DNA of 64,000 nucleotides, from assembly GCA_037576195.1 (NCBI GenBank), contig CM075104.1, positions 812,775-876,774 on the forward strand, in the 5' to 3' direction. The notes under the pieces were generated by a model that was not told where the DNA came from, did not search any database, and was given only the letters and a program-made list of their open reading frames with translations. Source of the DNA: Phytoseiulus persimilis. Lineage: Eukaryota > Arthropoda > Arachnida > Mesostigmata > Phytoseiidae. A program made the translations under genes and the position numbers. Numbering within the stretch: position 1 is the stretch's first letter; every line of letters starts with the position of its first letter. Positions 43,890-54,081 of the stretch are shown here, piece by piece.

Positions 43890-44277
43890 CCATGAGGTAC
43901 GCCGGCGTCCCTCATGTGTTTCTGAATTTGGGGGACGCCGGCGTCCCTCGGATGACCTTCCGTATGTTTAGCCCTGAGCGGCTTCTTTGTCATCGCGGCT
44001 TCGAATAGAATAGTTCCTCGACTTCACTAGAGCTTGCTTCACTGTGGATGGCCCACGGGTGGGGACCTTCAGAAGCGAGTAGAATTGCGTGATTCCGCGG
44101 TGCTAGTTAATTTCGGGGGGTCAAGCTATCTATGCGTGGTCTTGCGTCACGGATGGGGCTCATAAGATTTGTGGCGCTAACAACGCCGTTCCACAACGAT
44201 AGAAACGGAGTTTAAGTAGAAGAATACTCTAGCGTCAGCACCTGGAAGCTCTGAGAATATCCGAAGTCTCTCCTACC

Positions 44278-45172
44278 ATGCATAACTCAACTTCGAGCAA
44301 GCCTCCGAGTCGTTTGCGTCGCTCCTCAAGACAATGGAGGGCGAAGGCGCGCCGAGACCAAGATAATTACGAGTATTTAGGCTCCTCAAGTGAGAGTGAA
44401 GGCGGTATGTACAGCTATTCAGATTTTCAGAGTTCCCCCAAACTGGAGCAGACCGTGATGACAGTGAGTCCTGTCAATCTATCGAAATCTATCGGCTTCG
44501 AAAAGGACAATCTTTCGCCAGCAATGGAAGCAGTATTCGTATGGCACGATGTCCGGGGACATTTCCTGACTCAAATCTGGTTTTCTGGCCGAGAGATGGT
44601 CCGACCAAACGAGTCGTTTCCTTCGAGCTTCGATGACCTCTAGCCTGCTCAAAAATTTGATCTATTCTTCGACCGAGAAGTGGCTGAGCTCATTGTTTGT
44701 GAGACCAATCGAGGAGCGAGCCGGTACGTCAGCTCAGGGAGCATCGGTCCGAGAAGTAGAGCAAGAAGTTGGAAAGACCCTGATCAGGATGAGATCAGAA
44801 GATTTTTCGGACTCGTTATGTACATGGGCCTCGTAGTCTACCCAGATATCACTGACTACTGGCGCTCGACTGGTCTGTACAACAACTCCAAACAAGGGGT
44901 CGATATGTCGGGCCAGATCGCTAGACAGCACTCTCCCTTGAAGAAGACCATAAGAAGGTATCACAAGGTTGTTCTCGGACTTGTGCTCAATACAGCCGTC
45001 GTGAATGCAAGAATCATGCTCAACAAGCTGACGGGAAAGACACTCTCAATCAAGCATTTCCGGGAAGCTCTTGTCGAGTACCTTGCCGGACTTGCCGGCC
45101 CCTCGCGCAGGAATCCCCAGCATGGTCCAACTCATGAATTTGATCGGAGTGAACACACGGTCCCCAGGGATA
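44278..45172 (+). pseudogene. piggyBac-type transposase fragment, right-arm copy 2
   Basis: Direct repeat of 37565-38412, nearly identical, with an extra stretch near 44560-44600 encoding HFLTQIWFSGREMVRPNESF that copy 1 has lost. A TAG near 44641 and a frame change precede DEIRRFFGLVMYMGLVVYPD. The C-terminal KKTIRRYHKVVLGLVLNTAV part runs to 45172, where PLA2 intron-type sequence (AAGATTCGGGGGCAAATTTC) follows. Confidence 0.82.
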
Positions 45173-45810
45173 GGAAGATTCGGGGGCAAATTTCAAGGTT
45201 GCCACGCACGGCTTCTTTGAGTCGTTCCGCGGTCTGCGGCCATGAGTAAGACGATTGAAGTGAACCCCAGGTGCGAAAAATGCGTTCTATGGCTTCGTAT
45301 ATCATGTTTCACCAAAATTCATAAGAACCTGTGATTATCGTAGCACTGCCTGGGCCTTATCTGAGGAAAAGTAAAACCGCTCTCTCTAATATTTTTTCCC
45401 TCGTTTTCTCATTGAATTTCTGGCCCTCCTTATATCTGAGTTTCCTTACTGCCACGCGGGGCACCAGCGTCCCTCAGTCCGATTACTATGGGTGGCACTG
45501 GGCGGTCAATTTTTCTCAAGCATAGGTGGCAGTGAAGTTGTTAAGACCTTTCAAGGGAAGTTTTTTGAAAAAGTTCGAAGGGAAAAAGCGATTCTCGAGA
45601 CTCTCTGGACCAACGCTTGACCGATTCAGGCGAATAAAACGAGGAAGGGTGCGTCATCCTCTCAGCTATCGATCACAAAAAAGATTTCCAGAATCGGACC
45701 GACAGTTTTCACCGGGTTATGAGCAAACGAACGAAGGGAAAGAAAATTCTCTACTTTCGTTGATCACTCTGTACTTTCAGTCTCGATTCAGAGACATACG
45801 CAAGACTCAC

Positions 45811-45893
45811 CCGTCGCCACCGTCCGGTGTGGAGCTGGGGACTGCCGCCAGCCCAATCAAAAAGAGGACTCGGATCATTCGTGTCACGTCCAT
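45811..45893 (-). pseudogene. PLA2-like exon 1, right-arm copy B
   Basis: Third copy of the signal-peptide exon, 83 bases, intact start codon, phase and GTGAGT donor. Only part of intron 1 follows; exons 2-4 are absent because the piggyBac block joins at about 45172. An orphan first exon created by the arm duplication. Confidence 0.8.
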
Positions 45894-45940
45894 TCTTTCG
45901 GAGGTACGAACGTGAAGTAGGAGGGTGGACTCTATAAGCT

Positions 45941-46212
45941 TTGTTTTCCGGCTGAACCTCTCAGCCAGCCCTCAGGAGTGTCCCGGAATCACCTTTCGGT
46001 ATTGCTTCAGTAACACTCCCTATCGCCTCGCAAATCCTATTGCGGGCGGTGGGCTTGGGTCTTAAGATGGTTCAGATTTAATTCTGATATAAATTAAATC
46101 TTCTTTTTACCACACAAGAAATTTTTGTTGTCGGCCGGGGATCGAACCCGCGATTGCTAGCTCAGCGTGGCACCCAAGGCGTTGGTTTATGCCACACGCC
46201 CAACGAGCCGAC
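45941..46212 (-). mobile_element. tRNA-derived SINE (full length), right-arm copy
   Basis: Minus-strand counterpart of 30763-31020, 272 bp, flanked by GGACTCTATAAGCT (45927-45940, 46213-46226). The B box appears as GGGATCGAACC in plus-strand text. It carries a 14-base stretch (TAACACTCCCTATC) missing from the left-arm copy but present in the headless copy at 22710-22896, so the left copy has a deletion. Confidence 0.9.
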
Positions 46213-47133
46213 GGACTCTATAAGCTATCAGCGCTGCTTGTTTATCGCACGTTTCCGCTCTGCACGCGCAAATGGATGCATGCGTTTCTCGCCACGTCTC
46301 CGGAGCGGCCATCTCGAGGACGAAGCTTCGCCGTCGCGAACAGAACTGAAAGAATTCTCGGGTTCCTTATTCCGATGATCTTCGGGGTCGAGTCCTATGG
46401 CAGCACAGTGAATAGAACTCCGATAGTTCTCGGATTCCTTATTCCGAAGATCGCTGCGTTCCGAGAGAGATCTCTCCCGCTCGAGGAACGTTCCTGGTAT
46501 AATACGACACTCGTTCCAATCTTCCGAAGGAATTAAGTTGCGTTGAATGTACGGTGAGGCGTACTTTTGGAGCCCTCTGAGCCCAGTGCCCTCACACCCC
46601 CCATCAGAGTGTGGAGGGAAATAGAACTTGGGGTTCCATCATAGCAGGTTGAAACAAGGAAATCAGATGAGGAGAACGATAGACTCGGCCGTTCACCATG
46701 GTGCCAGGTCATTCCCTCGGAATCCGTTTCGTGAAGGAAAAATCATGGAGGGGAGGGGCTTTCAATCGAACTGGATTCGTCGCTATACAACCGTAGTGGG
46801 GAAACTCCATTTCCAGTCCGTGATTTCACGGCAGTGATGTTGACCCGCTTTATGAAATGTTGATCTCGGTACTGCCCCTCTCTCGTTCCCCCGAGTAGCC
46901 GAACTCCGAGGTTTGACCGTTGGCGGAAGACTCACGTAAGAGCTACAGTCTTCCCTTACTTATTCGCGCTTCGTTATTCGCGACCTCCCTCATTCGAAAA
47001 TCGCGACACATAGTCCAGATGGATGAACCAGGTCGCTGGAACCCTGCCGGAAATTTCAGTATACTTGTTTTGATTCGGAGTCTCCGAAGCAACGCAGCCA
47101 ATCGCCCAAGAAATTATGGTAGCCACAAACTGA

Positions 47134-48248
47134 CTAAGAAAAAGTGATCGAACGTATTTTTTCGGTGGCTGCGGTTGGTTCCTCGACGGGGTTTCTTGAT
47201 AGCGAGTCGACATGAGCCATACGAGCTCCCGCTCTATGCTCTACCGTAAATTGGAACTCCTGAATTAATGCGCACCACCGTGCGAGCTGTGGATTCCTCG
47301 TTGTCTGAGCGTTAATACTGAGGAGAGCCTGGCAATCCGTCACCAGCTTAAACCGGCGGCCCACCAGGAAGGTACGGAGCTTCTCGAAGGCAAACGTGAT
47401 GGCCAGGAGCTCCAGACTGGATTAATTGTAAGACGCTTCCGTGGCACTGCATCTGCGGGACACGCATCGAACGAGGCCGGGGTTAATGTCGCCTCCCGGC
47501 TGGAACATCATGGCAGCGAGTTCAATGGCGGAGGCGTCAGTATGGAGTTCAACCGGCAGTGAGGGGTTGAACAATGCCAATACGGGCGGTCGTGCCATCG
47601 TCTTATCGTTTTCTTCAGGTCATCGAAGGCAGCAGATTGCGCGTCGCCCCAGGCGAATTTGGTCTTCGTGGAGGTGAGCGTACTGAGAGGAGCCGCCTTC
47701 TCTGCGAAGCCAGGCACCAACCGGCAGAAGAACCCACACGAACCCAGAAACTGTCTGACCTGCGTGGCATTTTGTGGCGTTCTGAAATCCACAATCGCCC
47801 TCATCTTGTCCTGGGTTGGCTCGATCTTCCCCTCTCGGATAATTAGGCCCATAAACGTAACCTCTCGGAATCCGGAGCGGCATTTTTCCGGGTTCAGCGT
47901 CAACTTCGCCTCCCTTAGTCTGCGGAATACACTACGTAGTGTTTGAATCATGTGCTCACAGGACTTGGCGCTCTCGAGCACGTCGTGAAAACACAATCTC
48001 TCCCTTCTTAGTGAGCCGAGGACAAGCGAGACGAGATGATTGAAGATCGCTGGGCCGTTTTTGGATCCGAACATCATTCTCCTGAATTCCCCACTCGAAT
48101 CGGGGGTTATGAAAGCTGTGTACTGTCGCGAATCTTGAGACAGGGTAACCTGCATGACGCCTTGTTTGAAGTCAAGCTGGGCGAACCAACTCGCGTCCGA
48201 CAGGTCCATTAGTTCGACCTCGATATTGGGTATGGGCCAGTGGAGATA
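47134..48248 (-). pseudogene. gypsy C RT/RNase H, inverted copy
   Basis: Mirror of 28730-29844 with the same defects (catalytic box reads LCFHDVLESAK; RNase H in another frame, about 47134-47590). A stop now falls within the RNase H region near 47420. The RT N-terminal part beyond 48248 is missing and is replaced by a Helitron-type tail. Confidence 0.87.
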
Positions 48249-48319
48249 CTGGAGGCTACCCGCCGCGGACTAGTAGGCGGTGGTCGGCCGAAGCCGACTA
48301 GCCGGCGAAGGCCGGCTAG
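48249..48319 (+). mobile_element. Helitron-type 3' terminus at the palindrome edge
   Basis: Short sequence ending in GCCGGCGAAGGCCGGCTAG (CTAG 48316-48319) followed by TATATCTATATATA. It is the same hairpin plus CTAG end and the same AT target as at 32770 and 41637, but here it is fused directly to gypsy C sequence instead of to 45-bp arrays. Confidence 0.6.
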
Positions 48320-48344
48320 TATATCTATATATATATATATAGAA

Positions 48345-48678
48345 GATGTGGTACACACCCGGGAAGAGCCTGACGCAGAGGCACGCCTCCCGCTGAGCTT
48401 TATCGTAAAATGGTGCCATAAAGTGCCTCCCCAGGCGGAACTTGGTATCCCAGTTCCCTTATCCGGGCAAGCGTCGTAAATGAGGTCGCAGACACGATCT
48501 GGAATATGAAAGAGAATGCGAAGCTTGAATTCCGCCCAACGAATCGTAAACGAGTCACAAAGGTTGTGATCCTCGATTCTATAATCGCCTGAGAAGGCCG
48601 AAATCAAGATCTGGCGGATAGTGGGGGTTTTCCCATGTAGGGAGATGATTGTTAAGCAACGAACTCACTGGAAGTCGT
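48345..48678 (-). pseudogene. PLA2-like exon 4 and end of exon 3, third copy
   Basis: Exon 4 on the minus strand from 48498, with its AG acceptor and the PFYDKAQREA/CLC-type C-terminus, and intron 3 up to the GTGAGT donor (48668-48663). Exon 3 is cut after about 10 bases by the copia LTR at 48681. Exon 4 has an in-frame TAA before WDTKFRLG. This copy is nearer the Helitron end than to any other exon and is nonfunctional. Confidence 0.75.
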
Positions 48679-48680
48679 GA

Positions 48681-48941
48681 TGAAATATAGCCATATTTCT
48701 GGGTAGCTGGAATTGGTCTGAACCAATGCGAGGTCCAGAAGACGAGGACATTCTGACCGGAACCCTTTTCTGTGAGATACTGACAATGCCATCCATGAAG
48801 GACCTTCCGGTCTTCATGGACTGGCTCTTCTTTCCACAGTGGTATATATAACCCCAATAAAGCAATGCTCAGGGAGCTACTCTATTCTAACACTGAATCC
48901 CTGTCTCTTTATTGTGTGCCGTGCTCTTCCCATACTCTACA
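48681..48941 (+). repeat. copia LTR 1
   Basis: Starts TGAAATATAGCCATATTTCT (itself an inverted repeat) and ends CATACTCTACA. TATA box TATATATAA at about 48842-48850 and AATAAA at about 48855. The right edge is set by comparison with the primer site that follows; an alternative edge is 48945. Confidence 0.85.
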
Positions 48942-48945
48942 GATA

Positions 48946-48980
48946 CTTTTAGGTGAGGTGTCACCAACTGAGCTACGTGG
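48946..48980 (+). promoter_or_regulatory. putative primer-binding site for a half-tRNA
   Basis: The reverse complement of these bases begins GTAGCTCAGTTGGTGA and ends CACCTAAAAG, which reads as the 5' half of a tRNA (D-arm TAGCTCAGTTGGT through the anticodon region). Copia elements are known to prime from a tRNA cleaved in the anticodon loop, so a match to the tRNA 5' half and not its CCA end fits the family. The same bases follow the LTR at 58176. Confidence 0.6.
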
Positions 48981-49113
48981 ACCTTATTCCAACATTCGTT
49001 ATTGCGCACGAGTAATAGCGGACACCTTCATCTGGACAGTGTACTGTGAAGTGCGTGACTCTCAGAGTGTACAAGTGATCGTTCGGTGCATCGAGTGAAA
49101 GAAGTCCTCGTGA

Positions 49114-52100
49114 ATGATGAATCCATCTGAGAGTCAACGTGGTCAGGAAGATTCCACCAGCTCCCACGGCTTTAGTGATATAGGCGACGACATGCTCGAG
49201 CAATCAGCTAGACGAGTAGGCGAACAGCTGGAACAAGGCAAGGACGATGGGACAGATGATGAAGACGGTCTCAACATGACTCCAAGGCATCGTCCCCGTG
49301 AACTGGTGCAGTTGAAGCTGGACGGCTCAAATTACACGGCTTGGAAAACACTGATTTCTGCCGCATTGGATGCAGATCCATATGCGCTCGATGTTGCTCT
49401 GGGAAATCTGGCTCCGCCTCCTAAAACGAAGAACGACAAACAATCCAAAATCCAGAGGCAGAAGTTCGACGCTGGGAACCGAGCCGCCCGATGCACTCTG
49501 TTTGCATCGCTCCAAACTGCCCTCGCTGTTTCTCTGTTCTCCGGAAGATCCGACACCGTGGAAGCCCCAGAAATGTGGCGTGAGATAACCGGCAAGTTCA
49601 CCCTTACAAATGGTGCTCTGAAACGGTTGGCTCTCACCAAGTTCAACAACTTCGTGTACCAGGCGAACAAGACAGCGGGGGACAACCTCTTCCGATTCAA
49701 GCAGATAGCGGCTCATGTTGCGTCTCTTGGCGTCCAACTTCCTGATGATTTGAAGATAACGGTTCTTCTCGATAGTCTTCCCTCATCCTGGGAGGCCTTC
49801 AAGCAGGGTTTCAACGCGAGGGAGGATGCTCCTCAATCTCTGACACATCTGATGGCAGCTATCGAACTTGAGGCGATCAGAACAGGACGTTTCGATGCTA
49901 ACGAGGTTACGGCCTTGTTCTCGAGACTCCGTACATCCCGTAACAAACAGCATCGTCAGAAGACCTTCAACAGAACAAGTGTTAACCACACCGTCACTCG
50001 AACAACAGATAGAACCTGCTACAAGTGCGGGCGGACTGGACATCTCATGGCCCAGTGTCGCGTCCCAGTGCAGGGTGGGCACTCTGGCCGAAATCAACGA
50101 CAGCACCATCATCGTCCTCACCAACAACATCAGAATCACCAGAGGCGCCCCGGAAGGCGACCTGGAAACCGGCAAAATCAACAACCCGCAACCGCCAACC
50201 ACAGCGAAGTCCGCGCCATCGAGTTCTACAATTGTGAGTTAGAGCAAGCAGAGACAAACAGCGTGACTCCAGACAATGAGTTCATCGTGGATAGTGGAAC
50301 GAATTTTCATATGATCAACTCCAAAGATCATTTGATAAACTACGTACCGTATCCTCAGGCACGACAGGTCAGACTTGGGGGGTCTAGGACTCTGAGCGCT
50401 CCTGGGTCCGGGACTGCCTGTGTGACTTTCGTGCAGAATGGACAGCCCAAAACTGTTCTTCTGAAGGATGTACTGTATGTTCCACGACTCCGTCGGAATC
50501 TCTTGTCAGTCTCGAAACTCACTGATGATAGCTTCGATATGCGGATCTGTCTGGATTCTATCCTCATGACAAAAGGGAAGATGACCATACGAGCGATTCG
50601 TAAAAATGGCCTCTACCTTATGTACTCCACTGATACGGCCGAAGGACTCGAAGCTGAGGGCAAAGAAGAGAAGAAGAAAAAGATCAGCCTAACAAAAGTG
50701 CACCGAACATTCGCCCACATAAACGAAGGATGGCTTCAGTCAATGTTGGAGAGACAAGGCTATGAGGTGCTCAAGGATTTTACCAGCTGCGAGAGCTGTG
50801 TAAAAGGAAAAATGCATAGAGCGAGCTATCGATCAGAGCCGATGAGCTCCCGCGCCCCTCGGATCGGATACATCAGCAGTGATGTCTGTTTTGTGAGCAC
50901 CATGTCCTACGGAGGACATCAAGCATTCCTCACATTGACTGACGACTACAGCCGCTTCCGTAAAACGTATTTCCTCCGGAACAAAGTGGAAGTCTACGAT
51001 CGAGTAAAGGACTCCCTCAAATGGTTCAGGCTCAGAACCGGACAACAAGTGTATCATTTCCACTCGGACGGCGGGAGTGAGTTTGTCAACAGGAGATTGC
51101 AGTCACTCCTTACCTCAACAGGATGTGACTACTCCTACTCCCCCCCCTACACACCGCAGCTCAACTCGATTAGTGAACGCCTGAATCGTACACTATTGAA
51201 CCTCGCAAGAACCATGATTATCGACAGCCAGTTAAAGAAGGGGGTTTGGGGGGAAGCAATTTCATTTTCAACTTTCTGCCTGAATGTCACGAAATTCCTC
51301 GACCCTCCTGGCAAGACCCCATTCGAAATCATCACTGGTCACAAGCCCTATCTGGGTAGAGTTCTGAGGTTCGGAACCCGCTGTTGGTTCTACAATATCA
51401 AGCCTGACAAAACCAAGCTGGATCAGAGAGCCATCGCTGGAGCAGTCGTTGGCATCGACGAAGACGGTCTCAGTTACCGTGTACTCGAACTTGGAACGAC
51501 CAGGATTCATCGTATCCGAGATATCCTAGTGAAGGAACCAGCACCCCTTTTCGAGGAAGAAAATCAACTTCCCGAAAAACCTTCACAGAATTCCCCATCA
51601 ACGGATAGCAACGAGCCTCCAGCGAATGATGAAGAACCCTCTCCCAGCGACGCCGGCGGCCGAGACAGCGCCGATGACGACAGCAACGACTGGAGTGGAG
51701 AGAGAAATGTGGATGTCGAATTGGGGATCGGCCCGGATGATGTGCCCGGCGGTCCGACACCGCCTGCCGTAAGTTCGCGCGAACAGAGGACACCAAGGAA
51801 AACTCCGGCAACGGCGAGTGAAAAATCCGAGGGACGCAAGTATGCCTTGAGAAGTAGAGAAACTCTCAAGAAGCCGGATAGGTACCAGGCAGGGTTAGCC
51901 TTCCTTGCCACTAGTAGCGCTACGAAGTCTAACAAGACAAGCGAAACATTAGGCAGTTCAGAACAAGAGGTAGACGTACCTTCATGCCTAGCTGATGTTA
52001 ATCGCTCTAAGTACAAAAAGGATTGGCTCGCCGCAATGGCTTCGGAGCTAGAATCATTCAAGAGTAATGAGGTTTATCAGCTCGTAGATCCCGAGCCAGG

Positions 52101-53568
52101 ACTGCATGTCCTTTCGAATCATTGGATCTTTTCCTTGAAGTTTAACAAGGATGGCCAGATAGTGAGAAGGAAAGCTCGACTTGTCCTTGGAGGGCACAGA
52201 CAGAGAGCCGGGCTTGACTATGATACCCTGTTCTCGCCGGTTGCAAAGTACGAGACCATACGTACTGTCTTGTCAATGTGCGCCAAGGAAAGATTGTGGA
52301 TTTGGCAAGCCGATGTATCCACTGCCTTCCTATCTGCCCCACTGGACCGTACTCTATACATGAAACAGCCATCGGGAATGGAAGATGGAACTGGAAGATT
52401 ATGTAAGCTACTCAAAGCGATGTACGGAGCGGTCCAAAGTCCCCTTTGCTTCAACAAGTAGCTGAATGACACATTGCTAAACTTGAAATCCGTGAAACTC
52501 ACGAGGAGCAACCTCGACCCATGCCTCTATTTCTCAAACAGACCAAACAGAGTTTTCATCTTGGTTTGTGTCGATGATTGCCTGATCGCATCTGACAAAG
52601 AACAAACCAATGATGAGTTGGTCAAGGAACTCCAAGAGACGTTTGAACTCACCGCGAAGCCACTGGAATTCTTCTTGGGAATGAGGATTGAAATCTCCCC
52701 GGACCGAAGAACTATCCAGGTCAACCAGGCTCAATACATAGCAGAATTGCTAGACCGTTTCAACATGAAGAACTGCAAAGCATCTCCTGTTCCAATCGAT
52801 GCCACTTCGAAATCTGCCTTTGAGGGGGAAGTCGATCTCAGTCTCCCATATCGAGAACTAGTGGGGGGTTTGATGTTCGCTTCCGTGGTAAGCCGAGCAG
52901 AAATTTCGTACAGCGTGAACATGTTGGCTCGACACCTGGAGAGGCCTACCAAACATCTCTGGAACGTTGGTCTCAAAGTATTGAGGTATCTGTCTGGAAC
53001 ACGCTATTTCGGTCCGAAATACACTGGTGATGTCTCTGATGGCATAATCGCATACAGTGATCCTGACTGGAGTGGGTGCAAGGCAACCAGAAGATCCACG
53101 AGCAGCGCATTCATCCTATTCGGAGGCGCGTGCGTAGTTTGGTCCTCAAAGAGACAAAACTGCATTTCGCTGAGCTCCATGGGAAGCGAGATCATAGCCT
53201 GTAGCGAAATGGGAAAGTCCGTGGTCTGGTTGACCCGCCTTCTGGGAGAGGTCGGATACCCAGTGGTACCAACTCTTCGGGTGGACAACACAGGTTGTTT
53301 GAATCTCTTCACCACCACACAGGTCTCCAGAAAAAGTAAGCATATCGAAATTCGCTACTTTTGGATGAGAGAAAAGATTGAGGCTGGGGAGTTTAAAATC
53401 GAGCATTGTGTAACTGATAAGAACATCGCAGACATAGGAACTAAAGCTCTGCCTGAAACTCACTTTGTGGCACTGCGGAATCTTGCAGGCATCAAAAACC
53501 ATGTGGAGTTTCAAAGCAATCTTGGTGCTTCAGCTCGTGGCAACGGTCACCAGCTTCTTCGAGTATAG
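49114..53568 (+). pseudogene. copia gag-pol, copy 1 (defective)
   Basis: Same 1484-codon layout as copy 2 (58349-62803) but with a TAG at 52459-52461 in place of AAG, just before the RT catalytic box. That box reads LVCVDDCL (Tyr to Cys in YVDD), and the RNase H motif reads SSMGSEIIA where copy 2 has SSMESEIIA (catalytic Glu lost). Gag, zinc knuckle (CYKCGRTGHLMAQC), protease (FIVDSGTNFHMI) and integrase are unbroken. It could still supply Gag, protease and integrase, but not RT. Confidence 0.92.
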
Positions 53569-54007
53569 TTCCTGCTATTTGCCCCTCTGCATACGGTCCA
53601 ACCAACCATGCATGATCTCAGAATTGAGTCCGGAACACTTCCCAGTGGATTGCATCCTCACGTTGGACGGCTGCAGAGAAAAAGCGTCACCAACGGTCGC
53701 ATGTTTGTTTCCCGACGGACAGGTGTTTGGAGGCCAAGACATCTGGGAAGCGTATTACAACTATACACATCCGAATCCACCAAATCCTGTTCCAAACCCA
53801 TCAACAAAGACGAACTTTCTCCTACTTTACGCGGTAATCCTCACAACGATCGTAGTGATCTATGGCGGTACTAGCTGTTCCCGATGCGTCATTCAAACAT
53901 GGCGTCGGCAGCAGTACCAGCGTCTCAGCAGAGAAGATCAGCCTTCTGCTGCTGGGGCTAACATGAACACCGGCTCGCCCTATGGCGCCACCACTCAAAA
54001 CATCTAG
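53501..54007 (+). CDS. sense-strand small type I membrane protein (env-like), copy 1
   Basis: 168 residues from ATG 53501; it overlaps the end of pol by 68 bases in another frame. Residues 1-20 form a signal peptide (MWSFKAILVLQLVATVTSFF). An ectodomain of about 85 residues has at least five Cys and one glycosylation site (NYTH). A hydrophobic segment follows (FLLLYAVILTTIVVIYGG, residues about 103-120), then a short Cys-containing, basic cytoplasmic tail. No match to a named family is recognised. It is conserved in copy 2 with only a few substitutions. AATAAA follows at 54035-54040. A role at membranes is inference from topology and from its env-like position. Confidence 0.75.
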   Translation: MWSFKAILVLQLVATVTSFFEYSSCYLPLCIRSNQPCMISELSPEHFPVDCILTLDGCREKASPTVACLFPDGQVFGGQDIWEAYYNYTHPNPPNPVPNPSTKTNFLLLYAVILTTIVVIYGGTSCSRCVIQTWRRQQYQRLSREDQPSAAGANMNTGSPYGATTQNI

Positions 54008-54034
54008 GATTCGCTCATTCACGGTGATCTCTCA

Positions 54035-54040
54035 AATAAA
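54035..54040 (+). terminator. AATAAA polyadenylation signal after the env-like ORF
   Basis: AATAAA 28 bases after the stop codon, between the convergent sense and antisense genes. If used it would end sense transcripts before the 3' LTR. Conserved in copy 2 at about 63270-63275. Confidence 0.5.
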
Positions 54041-54081
54041 CGGAAAGCAACTTCTAGCCAAATAAGAACACTCTCACTTCC

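Larger units (their letters stand above)
37267..48248 (-). repeat. right arm of giant palindrome (11.0 kb)
   Basis: Inverted match to 28730-37165, expanded by an internal duplication. 37267-43500 matches the inner left arm out to the 72-bp-like unit, without the SINE. 43890-45172 repeats the piggyBac block in direct orientation. 45173-48248 then matches the outer left arm again, with the SINE. The PLA2 upstream region and exon 1 therefore occur twice in this arm. Confidence 0.9.

Noticed and set aside
50095-50260. separate small genes overlapping copia gag (for example 49868-50242)
   Set aside because: They are alternative frames of the gag-pol ORF in both copies, without features of their own.
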